Shown in pieces: positions 1-9,179 of a stretch of 64,000 nt of DNA; the first letter of the stretch is position 1, and each line of letters begins with the position of its first letter. The notes beneath the pieces are model-generated. The model was not told the DNA's origin. It saw only the letters and a list, made by a program, of their open reading frames with translations, and made no database searches. Made by a program: the position numbers and the translations under genes. This DNA comes from Sphingobacterium corticibacterium (GTDB taxonomy: Bacteria > Bacteroidota > Bacteroidia > Sphingobacteriales > Sphingobacteriaceae): assembly GCF_004208525.1 (NCBI RefSeq), contig NZ_SGIT01000001.1:1488001-1552000 (forward strand), in the 5' to 3' direction.

Positions 1-391
1 TGGTAGAAAAATCCTCGTCTTTTTCACTTTTTACATTAAACATGCCGTTTTTAACCACCGTCATCTCTTTACCCTCCAGTATTCGATGCACGGAAATTGA
101 TCTTGCTGCCAGCCACGTCAATATCTTATAGATCGCGATGACGACCGCAAAAACAACTAAAGCGTAAAAAACAGGGATATCTTCTTGAAACATCGGGTCA
201 CCCGCAGCCGATCCTAACCCTAATATAATGGCCACCTCAAATAAGGTAAGTTGGCGTACACCTCTTTTTCCCGAGATACGGAGCACTAATAAAATCATCA
301 AAAACATAATGGCAGTACGGACGATGATTTCCGCAAGAAAGAGCCATTCACTACTTCCTATAAGCATGTTTTTGATGTCAATACCAAACAT
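1..391 (-). CDS. DUF421 (YetF/YcaP-like) membrane protein, N-terminal part
   Basis: The first 130 codons of a minus-strand gene are visible; the rest lies beyond the left edge. The start is the ATG whose complement sits at 389-391. There are hydrophobic segments near residues 15-38 and 72-95. Between them is a conserved stretch, SGKRGVRQLTLFEVAI followed by GLGSAAGD, which is typical of the DUF421 family (YetF in Bacillus, YcaP in E. coli). Family members are small inner-membrane proteins with a cytoplasmic C-terminal domain, and no biochemical activity is established. The gene is separated from the next by a terminator and appears to be a single unit here. The assignment is firm at family level; the function is unknown. 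Confidence 0.85.
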   Translation of the reverse strand, partial: MFGIDIKNMLIGSSEWLFLAEIIVRTAIMFLMILLVLRISGKRGVRQLTLFEVAIILGLGSAAGDPMFQEDIPVFYALVVFAVVIAIYKILTWLAARSISVHRILEGKEMTVVKNGMFNVKSEKDEDFST

Positions 392-446
392 ATATTATTT
401 ACTATTATCAATAAGACAACATAGATACAAAATAGTTTGCACAAAA

Positions 447-472
447 AAGGAGCTGCAATAGAACAGCTCCTT
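447..472 (-). terminator. Rho-independent terminator of the DUF1080 gene
   Basis: Perfect 9-bp stem (AAGGAGCTG / CAGCTCCTT) with an 8-nt loop. On the minus strand it is followed by six T. It lies 25 bases past the stop of the HEAT/DUF1080 gene. Confidence 0.85.
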
Positions 473-497
473 CTCTTGGGTTAACAAATATGCTCTT

Positions 498-3400
498 TTA
501 AAGTCTTTTTACCCGTATATTTCTAAAAAAAACTTCCGAACCATGACCGAGGAAACCGATATGACCAGATTTTCTCCTTAATCCGGGATGATCTTTACCA
601 TCCAACGTTCCATTTTTTGAAGCTTCCGCAAGGTCGCCATCGAGGATAACGACACCGTTAAGTGTTACTTTAATTTTATCCCCTTGGACACGGATTTCTT
701 GTGTATTCCATTCCCCCAACGGCTTCATACCTTCGCGTTTCGCCGGGATGATGCCATAAGCAGATCCATGATACTGGTGTTCTTTTAGATTTTTATAAAC
801 TGCTGCATCGTTATCTAAAATCTGGATCTCGGTACCGACATATGCCGCATCTCCCTCTAGTGGAGTACGGATACCGACACCATTATTGGCACCAGGAGTC
901 AGTTTAAATTCAAAACGATAGACAAAATCAGCATATTCTTCCTTCGTATATAGATTTTTGCCAAACTTCGCATCGGGGTTCGCCCTGACATAGCCTTCCG
1001 GGGTTATTTCGTAAGCTGATGTTTCTGTCCACTGATCAAGATCACGCCCATCGAATAGCATCACAAAGCCTTCTTCTTTTTCTTCATTGCTTAACGTATA
1101 CGTTTCTTTACGGGCTAATTCTTTTACATATATATCCCGATACCATACCCGGGAACCGTGTGCCTGAAGCTCGATCTGTTCAACTGGGAAAATCGATTGA
1201 TGGCGATCCCAATAGTTTTCAAGTATGACATTGTCCACCACTAATTCACCATTTAACCATACGCTCACGTTCTCACCTACCATACGGATTTTAAAGGTAT
1301 TCCATTCACCCAATGCGTTGTCGGCCACTTTCAGCGGTTTAGATGGATGCCTCTGGTTATTGTATAGACCGCCAGACCCAACTTCTGCACCTACGTTTGT
1401 GCGCGAAATGTCCCATATCTGAACCTGCGGTGTACCGCGAAGGTAAACGCCGGCATCAGGTTCTTTCCCATTCGGATCCAGCTTCCAGTCCACCAACATT
1501 TCAAAATCCCCATACGGCTTCACGGTAGCGATGTTATCACCCTCTCCCGAAAAAACGAGTTCACCATTGGTAGCCCTCCAGCTATCGCGCATCTTTTTAT
1601 CCGCAGCAGCTTGCTTTTGCTCCAGCTCCTGTGGAGCCATCGTCGCACGCTTAATCGGATTCTCAACCAATCCTTTCCATCCGGTAAGATCCTTGCCATT
1701 AAAGATAGATGAATAGCCTTCTCCTGCCGGCATTTCGGTGAGATGGCGGATAATAGCTTCCCGTAAATATGAGCTTTCGTTCCCTGTCAAATTCTCCATC
1801 GCTTTGTTCAGGATATTACGAACATCTGTTCCGATAAACGCATAACTATCCGTAGCGATGTTCAATGCGGTATTGGTGGCGGCACCTTTCAAGTCTTTGT
1901 CGTCCATGTATTGGGCTGCAAACATCATCGCCTGATAAGTACCAGTTGCTTGGAGGTTGCTCAATACGGTACGCTTTTGTGCCGTATTCTCTGCCAGCTC
2001 AAAAGCATCTTTTAACAGCAACGTTTTCTGTTCATTGGTATGGTCGCTCGCATTGATCTGCTTGACTAGACCGTTAAAAATTGCACCAAAATGTTCACTA
2101 ACACGTTCCGATCGGGATAACTTGATCAATGTCGGCAATACTTCCGGATCAGACCAATTCGCCAATGCGAGCAAGGCCGAATTTTTGAGTTCTTTGTTTT
2201 TCAAAAAGCTTTCGACAGTTTGCAATGATTCCGCTCCACCTAAACCTGCAAATACCGGGAAAATTTTAGCAGAAGTTGGCAAAGGATTTCGCGAGGTCTC
2301 TACCGCCAACTGACTTATTTTCGCGTCCTTGTCACTGCGTGCGTTCAAGGCAATGACCAAGGCCTCCTGCACATAACGCGCATCACTTTCTGGTGTATTT
2401 GCCAATATGCCAATCAACACGTCTACGTCTTCGGGATTCACCACATTGGGTAATGCTTTCAATGCAGCGGCTTTCACGTTGTTATCGCTGGCCGTCAACA
2501 GCGGTAAAACCACTTTAGATGAATTTGCATTGGTGCGGGTCGCCAATACATTAAGCAGCGCTACCTGTGTTTTGGTATCCGCTCCGGTAATCGCCGCGTT
2601 TATTTTGTCAACAACCGCTGAATCTTTCGACGACAAGAGTAATGCTTCGATAGCTTGCGTTGTTGCTTCATCGGCTTCCGGTAGCTCCGAAATTAGATAA
2701 TCTGTACTACCATCACTAGATAGTTTAGAGAGTGTATTTAAACCTGCAATTTTTGCTCTCGTATATTTTAGACTGCCCAATGATTTTTGGATATCCGGAA
2801 CGAGTGCTTCCGTACCCTCAGCCGCTAGGTAATTAAGAATACTCTCTTGTACCTCTGGTGATGATTTGCGCAACGTACCGATGAGTTTTTTAGTATCCGC
2901 GTCTGTTCCATTTTCTGCCAGCAGGTCCAATGCAGCTGCACGGTATAATGGTTCACTGCTTGTCGTTGCCTTCATAAGCTGTTTACGTGCCTTTGCAGGG
3001 TTCGCTCTTGTTAAGAGTGTTAATGCGCCGACTTGTAACGTTGGGGCTTCTGCTTTTGCGGCTTCTTTAGCGACGGTGTTCGCTATCGAAATTGCCTGTT
3101 TTTGCTGCCCTTCGTCCAACAGGTTATTGGCATAGTCCAATGTCAGCCCGCCGATATTGGTTTTATCAAATTGATAATTGACTTCCTTCAGCTTTGCCAG
3201 AAACACCGGAGCCGATTTCGTTCCCGCAATTTTACCCAATGCCGTGTAAGCGTTGCGTTGGTAATTCTCCGAAGTATATTGTGCTAACGTAGCAATAATA
3301 GCTTCTTCGTCGTTTTTCGAACGCAGATCGCCTAAAGCACCCACGATAGCTATAGCTGTTTTTTCAGATGCCGAAGACGTCAAGGCATTGGACAACGCCT

Positions 3401-3893
3401 GCGCCGCTTCCGGCGTACGGATACCGTTTAACGCCATCGCCGCTTTATCAACCAAATATTCGTCTTTTAAGTACGGAACAAGCGCATCGATCGCCTCATT
3501 TTTTGACGCCTGCTTCATCAATTGCAATACAAAACCTTTGTTGTCTTTATCTTGCAATCTATCCAACGCTAATATCAATCCCTGGGAAAAGACTTCGCGT
3601 TGCACTTCCATACCCGGTTGCATCACATAAAAGGAATAAGAATTGGCCGCATATTCCGTTGCCGCATTACTTGCCCCCTGCGGTTTCAAGCCGGTAAGTA
3701 GATTTGCTATATCCTCGGCCGTGAAGTTTTGGAGTTCCTTCATGGCAGCGGTAAATTTGTTTATTTCGTCAGCAGGTTGTTGCGCCAACACATCCACAAT
3801 TTTTGTTGCGGAAGTTCTGTTTGCCGGTTGTTGGGCGTATGCCGCGACCTGTATAAGCAACAGTGCTGATAAGGTATTAAATACTTTTTTCAT
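498..3893 (-). CDS. Exported HEAT-repeat protein with two DUF1080 (3-keto-disaccharide hydrolase) domains
   Basis: I place the start at the ATG complementary to 3891-3893, giving 1131 residues beginning MKKVFNTLSALLLIQ with a signal peptide ending near AYAQQ. An 11-codon longer reading overlaps the upstream gene and is less likely. Residues ~100-710 are helical repeats of HEAT/armadillo type (many A/L-rich ~35-residue units). They are followed by two beta-sandwich DUF1080 domains at ~727-926 (FNGKDLTGW) and ~940-1131 (LFDGRDLDQW). DUF1080 proteins include hydrolases or lyases acting on 3-keto-glycosides, with a concanavalin-like fold. The preceding Gfo/Idh/MocA oxidoreductase, 20 bases upstream, is the expected 3-dehydrogenase partner. 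The substrate cannot be told. Periplasmic location is inferred from the signal peptide. Confidence 0.85.
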   Translation of the reverse strand: MKKVFNTLSALLLIQVAAYAQQPANRTSATKIVDVLAQQPADEINKFTAAMKELQNFTAEDIANLLTGLKPQGASNAATEYAANSYSFYVMQPGMEVQREVFSQGLILALDRLQDKDNKGFVLQLMKQASKNEAIDALVPYLKDEYLVDKAAMALNGIRTPEAAQALSNALTSSASEKTAIAIVGALGDLRSKNDEEAIIATLAQYTSENYQRNAYTALGKIAGTKSAPVFLAKLKEVNYQFDKTNIGGLTLDYANNLLDEGQQKQAISIANTVAKEAAKAEAPTLQVGALTLLTRANPAKARKQLMKATTSSEPLYRAAALDLLAENGTDADTKKLIGTLRKSSPEVQESILNYLAAEGTEALVPDIQKSLGSLKYTRAKIAGLNTLSKLSSDGSTDYLISELPEADEATTQAIEALLLSSKDSAVVDKINAAITGADTKTQVALLNVLATRTNANSSKVVLPLLTASDNNVKAAALKALPNVVNPEDVDVLIGILANTPESDARYVQEALVIALNARSDKDAKISQLAVETSRNPLPTSAKIFPVFAGLGGAESLQTVESFLKNKELKNSALLALANWSDPEVLPTLIKLSRSERVSEHFGAIFNGLVKQINASDHTNEQKTLLLKDAFELAENTAQKRTVLSNLQATGTYQAMMFAAQYMDDKDLKGAATNTALNIATDSYAFIGTDVRNILNKAMENLTGNESSYLREAIIRHLTEMPAGEGYSSIFNGKDLTGWKGLVENPIKRATMAPQELEQKQAAADKKMRDSWRATNGELVFSGEGDNIATVKPYGDFEMLVDWKLDPNGKEPDAGVYLRGTPQVQIWDISRTNVGAEVGSGGLYNNQRHPSKPLKVADNALGEWNTFKIRMVGENVSVWLNGELVVDNVILENYWDRHQSIFPVEQIELQAHGSRVWYRDIYVKELARKETYTLSNEEKEEGFVMLFDGRDLDQWTETSAYEITPEGYVRANPDAKFGKNLYTKEEYADFVYRFEFKLTPGANNGVGIRTPLEGDAAYVGTEIQILDNDAAVYKNLKEHQYHGSAYGIIPAKREGMKPLGEWNTQEIRVQGDKIKVTLNGVVILDGDLAEASKNGTLDGKDHPGLRRKSGHIGFLGHGSEVFFRNIRVKRL

Positions 3894-3913
3894 TTGTTTT
3901 CCGATTGGTTCAT

Positions 3914-5182
3914 CTAAATAATCCAAGGACCACGCATAGGTTGGTCAATTAATCTGTTAGCCGCTTCATCATCCACAAAGGTTTGTTTGTCGGAGTCAAA
4001 TTTCAACGTACGGTTTAGGCGTAATGCCGCCAACCCTAAATTAACCAGCGTAGCCGAATAATAACCATTCTGTTCATTTAACGCAAATTTCTGTCTTGTC
4101 CGACAGGCCTCGACGAAATCGGTCATCTGCGGAGCAGGGTCTGGATATTGTGCGAGTTTCCGCTCCATATCTGGGATGTCCGAAACGAAACCTTTATACA
4201 ATTTCCCTTTCGGTCCTTCGATATACGCCAATCCTTCTTCCGTGCCCGCTCCATCCAATACGATCTGACATCCATCCGCGTAGGTGTAGGTAATTTTTCG
4301 CCAGGTTCCCACAGCGTCCGAATGCTGCTGAGGAGCATCCACTTCGATCGTTACCGGACTTTCGTCATCTTTGCCTAAAAAATATTGCACAGGATCCAGA
4401 TAATGCTGCCCCATATCACCTAACCCGCCTCCGTCATAATCCCAATATCCACGGAACGTAGTATGCACGCGGTGCTTACTATAGGGTTTATATGGAGCCG
4501 GCCCCAGCCACATCTCGTAATCCAATTCCTTCGGTGCCTGCTCTACAGGCAGATCTTCCCGCCCCACCCAATAGAACTTCCAGTCAAATCCGGTATGTTT
4601 GCTGATCGTTACTTTTAATGGCCATCCCAACATACCCGTGTCCACTAGTTTCTTGATCTTTTTAACAGGCACGTTCATGCCATAAAAGTTGGCATCAAAG
4701 CGAAACCAAGTGTTTAACCTAAAAATGTTTCCGTGTTGCGCTATAGCTTCTTTCACTTTTTTGCCTTCCCCAATGGTACGCGTCATCGGCTTTTCACACC
4801 AGATATCTTTACCCGAACGAGCTGCTTCCACAGCCATGATACCATGCCAGTGCGGAGGTGTCGCAATATGTACAATGTCCACTTCGGGGTTCTGAATTAA
4901 TTCCCGGAAGTCGTGATGTTCTGTCACGCCTCCACCGAGAGCCTTCTGCGCCAATGACAAGTGCCTGGTGTCCACATCACAAATGGCTACGGTTTTTGTA
5001 CCGGCATATTTAAAATGCCCTCTTCCCATAGCTCCTACACCGATTATTCCTTTTGTTAAATGGTCACTGGGTGCCAAAAAACCATTACCGCCGAGTACAT
5101 GTCGCGGAACTATGGTAAAAGCTGCCGCACCAATCAACGTCGTCTTCAGAAAATTACGTCTTGATGTTTTGTTTTCACTCAT
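3914..5182 (-). CDS. Tat-exported Gfo/Idh/MocA family oxidoreductase
   Basis: 422 residues. A twin-arginine signal is clear at residues 7-13 (SRRNFLK), followed by a hydrophobic stretch, so the protein is probably exported folded with its nicotinamide cofactor. The Rossmann motif GIIGVGAMGRGHF lies at ~45-57 and the family EKP motif at 130-132, whose Lys is the usual catalytic or binding residue. The first gene of a two-gene minus-strand operon with the HEAT/DUF1080 protein. Together they fit oxidation of a glycoside at C3 followed by cleavage of the 3-keto product. The sugar is not predictable from sequence. A ROK regulator is transcribed divergently from the 218-bp intergenic region and may control both genes. 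Confidence 0.88.
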   Translation of the reverse strand: MSENKTSRRNFLKTTLIGAAAFTIVPRHVLGGNGFLAPSDHLTKGIIGVGAMGRGHFKYAGTKTVAICDVDTRHLSLAQKALGGGVTEHHDFRELIQNPEVDIVHIATPPHWHGIMAVEAARSGKDIWCEKPMTRTIGEGKKVKEAIAQHGNIFRLNTWFRFDANFYGMNVPVKKIKKLVDTGMLGWPLKVTISKHTGFDWKFYWVGREDLPVEQAPKELDYEMWLGPAPYKPYSKHRVHTTFRGYWDYDGGGLGDMGQHYLDPVQYFLGKDDESPVTIEVDAPQQHSDAVGTWRKITYTYADGCQIVLDGAGTEEGLAYIEGPKGKLYKGFVSDIPDMERKLAQYPDPAPQMTDFVEACRTRQKFALNEQNGYYSATLVNLGLAALRLNRTLKFDSDKQTFVDDEAANRLIDQPMRGPWII

Positions 5183-5321
5183 GCTTGATTATTGATTAAA
5201 TTAGGTCTTAAATATTCTTTATGCTTTGATATTCCACGGCTATATGCTGAGTTCTTAACAGCCAAATTATGCTATTTTTTTCAGTAAAACAAAAAGATAA
5301 ATTATTTTTTCTATAAAATTT

Positions 5322-5332
5322 GTTAAGTTAAC
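5322..5332. promoter_or_regulatory. Candidate ROK-repressor operator
   Basis: GTTAAGTTAAC is a perfect odd-length palindrome, in an AT-rich context, between the divergent oxidoreductase and ROK genes. It lies 22 bases upstream of a near-consensus -7 element. Symmetry and position suggest an operator; which protein binds is inference. Confidence 0.35.
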
Positions 5333-5353
5333 ATAAAATTTAAAAATAAGATC

Positions 5354-5361
5354 TATCTTTA
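5354..5361 (+). promoter_or_regulatory. Near-consensus -7 element for the ROK gene
   Basis: TATCTTTA differs from the Bacteroidota consensus TAnnTTTG at the last base only, 39 bases before the ATG at 5401. Confidence 0.35.
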
Positions 5362-5400
5362 TTAAAAATTTTAAAGAACAATAACTTCTAATTACATCAG

Positions 5401-6660
5401 ATGTCACTAGCCGACCCTATACTTGGTACTATTCATCAAGACATTGTTGACATGGGGAATGTCGACCGGAAAAAATATGTTCAAAAAATTAATTTAATAA
5501 AACAGTTATACGAAAATGGCGCATCCTCTATACTAGAACTTTTCACAAAACTTGGTATAAGCCATCCCACGTGCCAAAATCTAGTGACAGAACTTATCGA
5601 TCTTGGCCTGATAGAAAAAAAAGGGAAGGGTACATCTGTAGGCGGAAGAAAACCAGATCTCTATGGATTGAAGGATGACTCTTACTATGTCGTTAGCATA
5701 GACATGGAGCGGTTCCACGTACGGGCGGCCATTTTTGATAACAACAACAATAATGTTAGCGGCATTAGACAATTGTCGCTTTCCATTTCCAAGGATATAT
5801 CCGTTCTAAATACGATTCGAGATTTTATTGATGCGCTGATCCGGGATTCAGACATTGATACAAGCAAAATACTTGGAATCGGAATGAGTATGCCCGGCTT
5901 GATCAATAGTAAGGAATACATCAATTACACCTATCTTTCCGAAGGGGATTTTAACTTGAAAGAGAATCTCGAACAAATGTTTCCCTATCCGGTATTTATT
6001 GAAAACGACGTCAAATCGGCTACCATTGCTGAATCTCGTCACGGATTGGCCAAAGACCGACAAGACGCACTGGTCCTCTTATTGGATTGGGGAATTGGTT
6101 TAGGCATTATCATGGATGGAAAAATCAGAAAGGGAGCTAAAGGATTTTCCGGTGAGATCGGCCACATGCCTTTTGTAGATGACGGCGCCTTATGCTACTG
6201 CGGGAAGCGAGGCTGTCTGGAAACCGTAGCCTCTGGAATCGCCCTTGCCAGAATGGTAAAAGAAGGCATCAAGTCGGGACAGCACTCCCTGCTAAACCGC
6301 TTATCCGGGCAGGAAATCAATGAAATAGAGCCACATATCGTTATCGAAGCCGCCAATCAGGGCGACCAATTTGCGATAAGCATGTTGTCCAAGCTCGGAA
6401 ACAGCTTGGGCAAAGGTATTGCTACCCTTATACAGCTGTTCAATCCAGAAGTAATCATACTCGGCGGGAAAATTGCAGAAGCCAAACAGTACATTACCAT
6501 TCCCATTATCCAGTCGATCAACACATATAGCATGGCAAAGATTCGAGAAGACACGAAAGTCACGCTCTCGGAACTACGGCGTGATGCAAGTTTAACAGGA
6601 AACATCCACATTGTGATCGACGGCATACTAGAAGCACAGATGAAGAAAGCAGGTAGCTAA
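5401..6660 (+). CDS. ROK family transcriptional regulator (NagC/XylR-like)
   Basis: 419 residues. The N-terminal winged helix (~20-80) contains a helix-turn-helix (SILELFTKLGISHPTCQNL) and is followed by a ROK sugar-kinase fold. The zinc-binding ROK signature is present: GEIGHMPF near 252, then CYCGKRGCLE near 265-274. The kinase-type motif appears as ENDVKS rather than ENDxNA, and the glycine loop as LLDWGIGLGIIMDG, so this is probably a sugar-responsive regulator rather than an active kinase. The start at 5401 is preferred; an in-frame ATG at 5452 is possible. It is divergent from the oxidoreductase/DUF1080 operon, which is its likely target. It converges with glpR, leaving a 2-base gap. 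Confidence 0.87.
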   Translation: MSLADPILGTIHQDIVDMGNVDRKKYVQKINLIKQLYENGASSILELFTKLGISHPTCQNLVTELIDLGLIEKKGKGTSVGGRKPDLYGLKDDSYYVVSIDMERFHVRAAIFDNNNNNVSGIRQLSLSISKDISVLNTIRDFIDALIRDSDIDTSKILGIGMSMPGLINSKEYINYTYLSEGDFNLKENLEQMFPYPVFIENDVKSATIAESRHGLAKDRQDALVLLLDWGIGLGIIMDGKIRKGAKGFSGEIGHMPFVDDGALCYCGKRGCLETVASGIALARMVKEGIKSGQHSLLNRLSGQEINEIEPHIVIEAANQGDQFAISMLSKLGNSLGKGIATLIQLFNPEVIILGGKIAEAKQYITIPIIQSINTYSMAKIREDTKVTLSELRRDASLTGNIHIVIDGILEAQMKKAGS

Positions 6661-6662
6661 GC

Positions 6663-7427
6663 TTATACGCCACATATTTTATACTCAATCCCTAGATTCT
6701 CACACAATTGTTGATATTTAGCAGGTATGCTATCGCTGATAATCATGTCTACTTTGGATAAGGCGGAAATCTTACCCAAGCTTTTTCGGTCGAATTTCGA
6801 AGAGTCGGCCAAAACGATGACCTTGTGTGCTGATTCCATCATCCTACGATTCAACAACGCTTCTTGTGCGTTTGTTGTCGTAATTCCAAATTCCGAATCG
6901 ATACCATCAACGCCAATAAATAACTTAGAACAAAAGAAATCTCCCAATAAGTCCTCTGCATAACGTCCATTAATAGAAGAAGATGTCTTTCTCACCGGGC
7001 CTCCCAACTGAATAATATCTACGCTTTCGTGTTTGATCAACTCCATCGTTACATTGATAGCAGATGTGATCACCGTTAACCGTTCCTGGGGTACAATCTC
7101 CCGTGCAAAATACTGCATCGTTGTACCCGAAGCGATAATAATGGAATCGTTTGGTTCCACTAATTTGGCAGCGGCCACCCCTATACACTTCTTTGCTTCC
7201 GAATACAAAAGTGCTTTTTCATTTATGGTACGGTCTTTTTGATAGGGATTCACATTGGTGGCTCCGCCATGGGTACGAAATACCATACCTTCATCCTCTA
7301 AAAATTGCAGGTCCTTGCGGATAGTAACAGAAGAAACTTTCAGTTCTTCACATAAATCAACTACAGAAACATGACCATTTTTTTCAATTTGCTTGATTAT
7401 AAACTGGTGGCGTTCTACATTATTCAT
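6663..7427 (-). CDS. glpR: DeoR family transcriptional regulator, probable GlpR
   Basis: 254 residues starting MNNVERHQFI at the ATG complementary to 7425-7427. A longer reading to 7547 would run across the whole divergent promoter and is rejected. The N-terminal DeoR helix-turn-helix spans ~5-57 (VSVVDLCEELKVSSVTIRKDL, read in two parts), followed by the RTHGGA hinge and a DeoR sensor domain with IASGTTM, GVDGID and LADSSKF motifs. DeoR proteins sense phosphorylated sugars, and GlpR senses glycerol-3-phosphate. The head-to-head position with the glpD-K-F-Q-T genes supports GlpR. The call rests on context; the family alone would allow other phosphosugar regulators. Confidence 0.82.
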   Translation of the reverse strand: MNNVERHQFIIKQIEKNGHVSVVDLCEELKVSSVTIRKDLQFLEDEGMVFRTHGGATNVNPYQKDRTINEKALLYSEAKKCIGVAAAKLVEPNDSIIIASGTTMQYFAREIVPQERLTVITSAINVTMELIKHESVDIIQLGGPVRKTSSSINGRYAEDLLGDFFCSKLFIGVDGIDSEFGITTTNAQEALLNRRMMESAHKVIVLADSSKFDRKSLGKISALSKVDMIISDSIPAKYQQLCENLGIEYKICGV

Positions 7428-7487
7428 AGTCCCAAGATACGCATTCCATCCGAATAGTAAATCAAAATAGCACAAAAACTTCAAAAA

Positions 7488-7545
7488 GTTTCGTTTGTTT
7501 ACGTTTTTTGTTATTTTTACCGTTAAATAAAAATAACAACGAAAC
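7488..7545. promoter_or_regulatory. Candidate GlpR operator pair in the glpR-glpD intergenic region
   Basis: GTTTCGTTTGTT (7488-7499) and AACAACGAAAC (7535-7545) form an inverted repeat, imperfect by one inserted base, centred ~28 bp apart between the two divergent starts. The right arm ends 8 bases before the glpD ATG. Position and symmetry suggest binding by GlpR; no experimental motif is known to me for this group. Confidence 0.4.
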
Positions 7546-7553
7546 AAATCAAA

Positions 7554-9158
7554 ATGATATTCACACGAACCGAAGCGATAGATGCTATAGAAAACAACAG
7601 CACATGGGATATCGCCATCATCGGTGGCGGGGCAACTGGACTCGGCATTGCAGTCGATGCCGCCACTCGAGGTTATAAAACACTTTTGATAGAAAAGTAC
7701 GATTTTGCCAAAGGCACGTCAAGTAAAAGCACAAAATTAGTACATGGAGGCGTACGGTATTTAGCGAATGGCGACATCAAACTCGTATATTCGGCATTGA
7801 AAGAACGTGGTTTAATTTTCCAAAACGCACCTCATGTTTCTTTTGTACAGAGCTTCGTTATCCCATCGTATAGTTTGTTCAACAAACTTAAGTTTCTTAT
7901 CGGCCTTAAACTATATGATTGGATGGCAGGTCGTCTACGCATCGGCAAATCCGCGTTGTTAAGTAAAAAGGAAGTAGTTGAGAAACTCCCCAAAGTAAAA
8001 ACGAAAGGGTTACGCGGGGGCATACAGTATTTCGACGGACAATTTGATGATGCTCGTCTAGCGATAAACCTCGCCCAAACAGCTACCGAATACGATGCGG
8101 TTACACTTAACTACGCAGAGGCAACTGCCATACGGAAAGATGCTAACGGAAAGGTAAACGGGCTTTCTTTTATAGATCGCGTAAACGGGACAACATATGA
8201 CGTACAAGCAAAGGTCGTTATTAATGCTACTGGAATTTTTGTAGACGATATTCTTAAACTAGATACGCCCACCCACAAAAATCTGGTACGCCCGAGCCAA
8301 GGCGCCCATATTGTCATTGATCAGAAGTTTCTGGGAAATGAAGATGCGCTTATGATACCGGAAACAAGTGACGGGCGTGTTCTTTTTGGCGTTCCTTGGC
8401 ATGGAAAAGTTTTATTAGGCACGACAGATACACCACTAAATGAGCATCAAATTGAACCCCGGCCTTTAGCGGAAGAAATCGAATTTATCCTTTCTACCGC
8501 TAACGAATATCTGGAAAATGCGCCTACTCGCGCAGACATACGTAGTGTATTTGCTGGCTTAAGACCTCTTGCCGCGCCTACCAACGGCGACGGGAACAGT
8601 ACAAAAGAAATTTCGAGAGATCACAAACTCATCAAAAGTGATTCGGGACTTATTACCATCACCGGAGGCAAATGGACAACTTATCGAAAAATGGGGGAAG
8701 AAACGGTGAATTTGGCTATTAAAATAGGGAAACTACCCCAAAGTACTTGCAAGACTAATCACCTACCGCTGCATGGATACACAGAAGATAAACATGCAGG
8801 ACATTGGCAAGTGTATGGTTCCGACATGGTGGCTATTCAAAAATTAATGGACAACAACCCTGCCTTTGCCGAAAAGCTCCATAAGGACTACGATTTCACC
8901 GTTGCCGAAGTAATCTGGGCTTGCAAGAATGAGATGATTGTAAAAGTAGAGGATTTTCTTGCCCGACGGATCAGATTATTACTATTGGACGCACAAGCTT
9001 CCTTAGAAGCTGCTCCACTGGTCGCTAAAATCATGGCAGAACAATTAGATAAAGACAATGAATGGTTACATAGTGAGTTGGTAGATTATGAACTCTTAGT
9101 AAAAAATTATACATTGTCTTCCGAAATAAGCAACCATAGTAACCCCACATGGGGATAA
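7554..9158 (+). CDS. glpD: FAD-dependent glycerol-3-phosphate dehydrogenase
   Basis: 534 residues. It oxidises glycerol-3-phosphate to dihydroxyacetone phosphate at the inner face of the membrane and passes electrons to menaquinone. The N-terminal FAD-binding Rossmann motif is IIGGGATGLGIA (~22-33). The GlpD signatures GTSSKSTKLVHGGVRYL (~62-78) and the conserved GLRPL and TGGKWTTYRKM regions are all present. The length is normal for bacterial GlpD. First gene of the glp run; glpK follows after 21 bases, so the two are almost certainly cotranscribed. Probably repressed by the divergent GlpR. Confidence 0.96.
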   Translation: MIFTRTEAIDAIENNSTWDIAIIGGGATGLGIAVDAATRGYKTLLIEKYDFAKGTSSKSTKLVHGGVRYLANGDIKLVYSALKERGLIFQNAPHVSFVQSFVIPSYSLFNKLKFLIGLKLYDWMAGRLRIGKSALLSKKEVVEKLPKVKTKGLRGGIQYFDGQFDDARLAINLAQTATEYDAVTLNYAEATAIRKDANGKVNGLSFIDRVNGTTYDVQAKVVINATGIFVDDILKLDTPTHKNLVRPSQGAHIVIDQKFLGNEDALMIPETSDGRVLFGVPWHGKVLLGTTDTPLNEHQIEPRPLAEEIEFILSTANEYLENAPTRADIRSVFAGLRPLAAPTNGDGNSTKEISRDHKLIKSDSGLITITGGKWTTYRKMGEETVNLAIKIGKLPQSTCKTNHLPLHGYTEDKHAGHWQVYGSDMVAIQKLMDNNPAFAEKLHKDYDFTVAEVIWACKNEMIVKVEDFLARRIRLLLLDAQASLEAAPLVAKIMAEQLDKDNEWLHSELVDYELLVKNYTLSSEISNHSNPTWG

Positions 9159-9179
9159 AGCCTTAAACATGTTATTCGA

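Noticed and set aside
1957..2313. Plus-strand 118-codon ORF inside the HEAT/DUF1080 gene
   Set aside because: Low-complexity shadow of a real gene in the opposite frame; many such ORFs overlap it and none has a recognisable domain.
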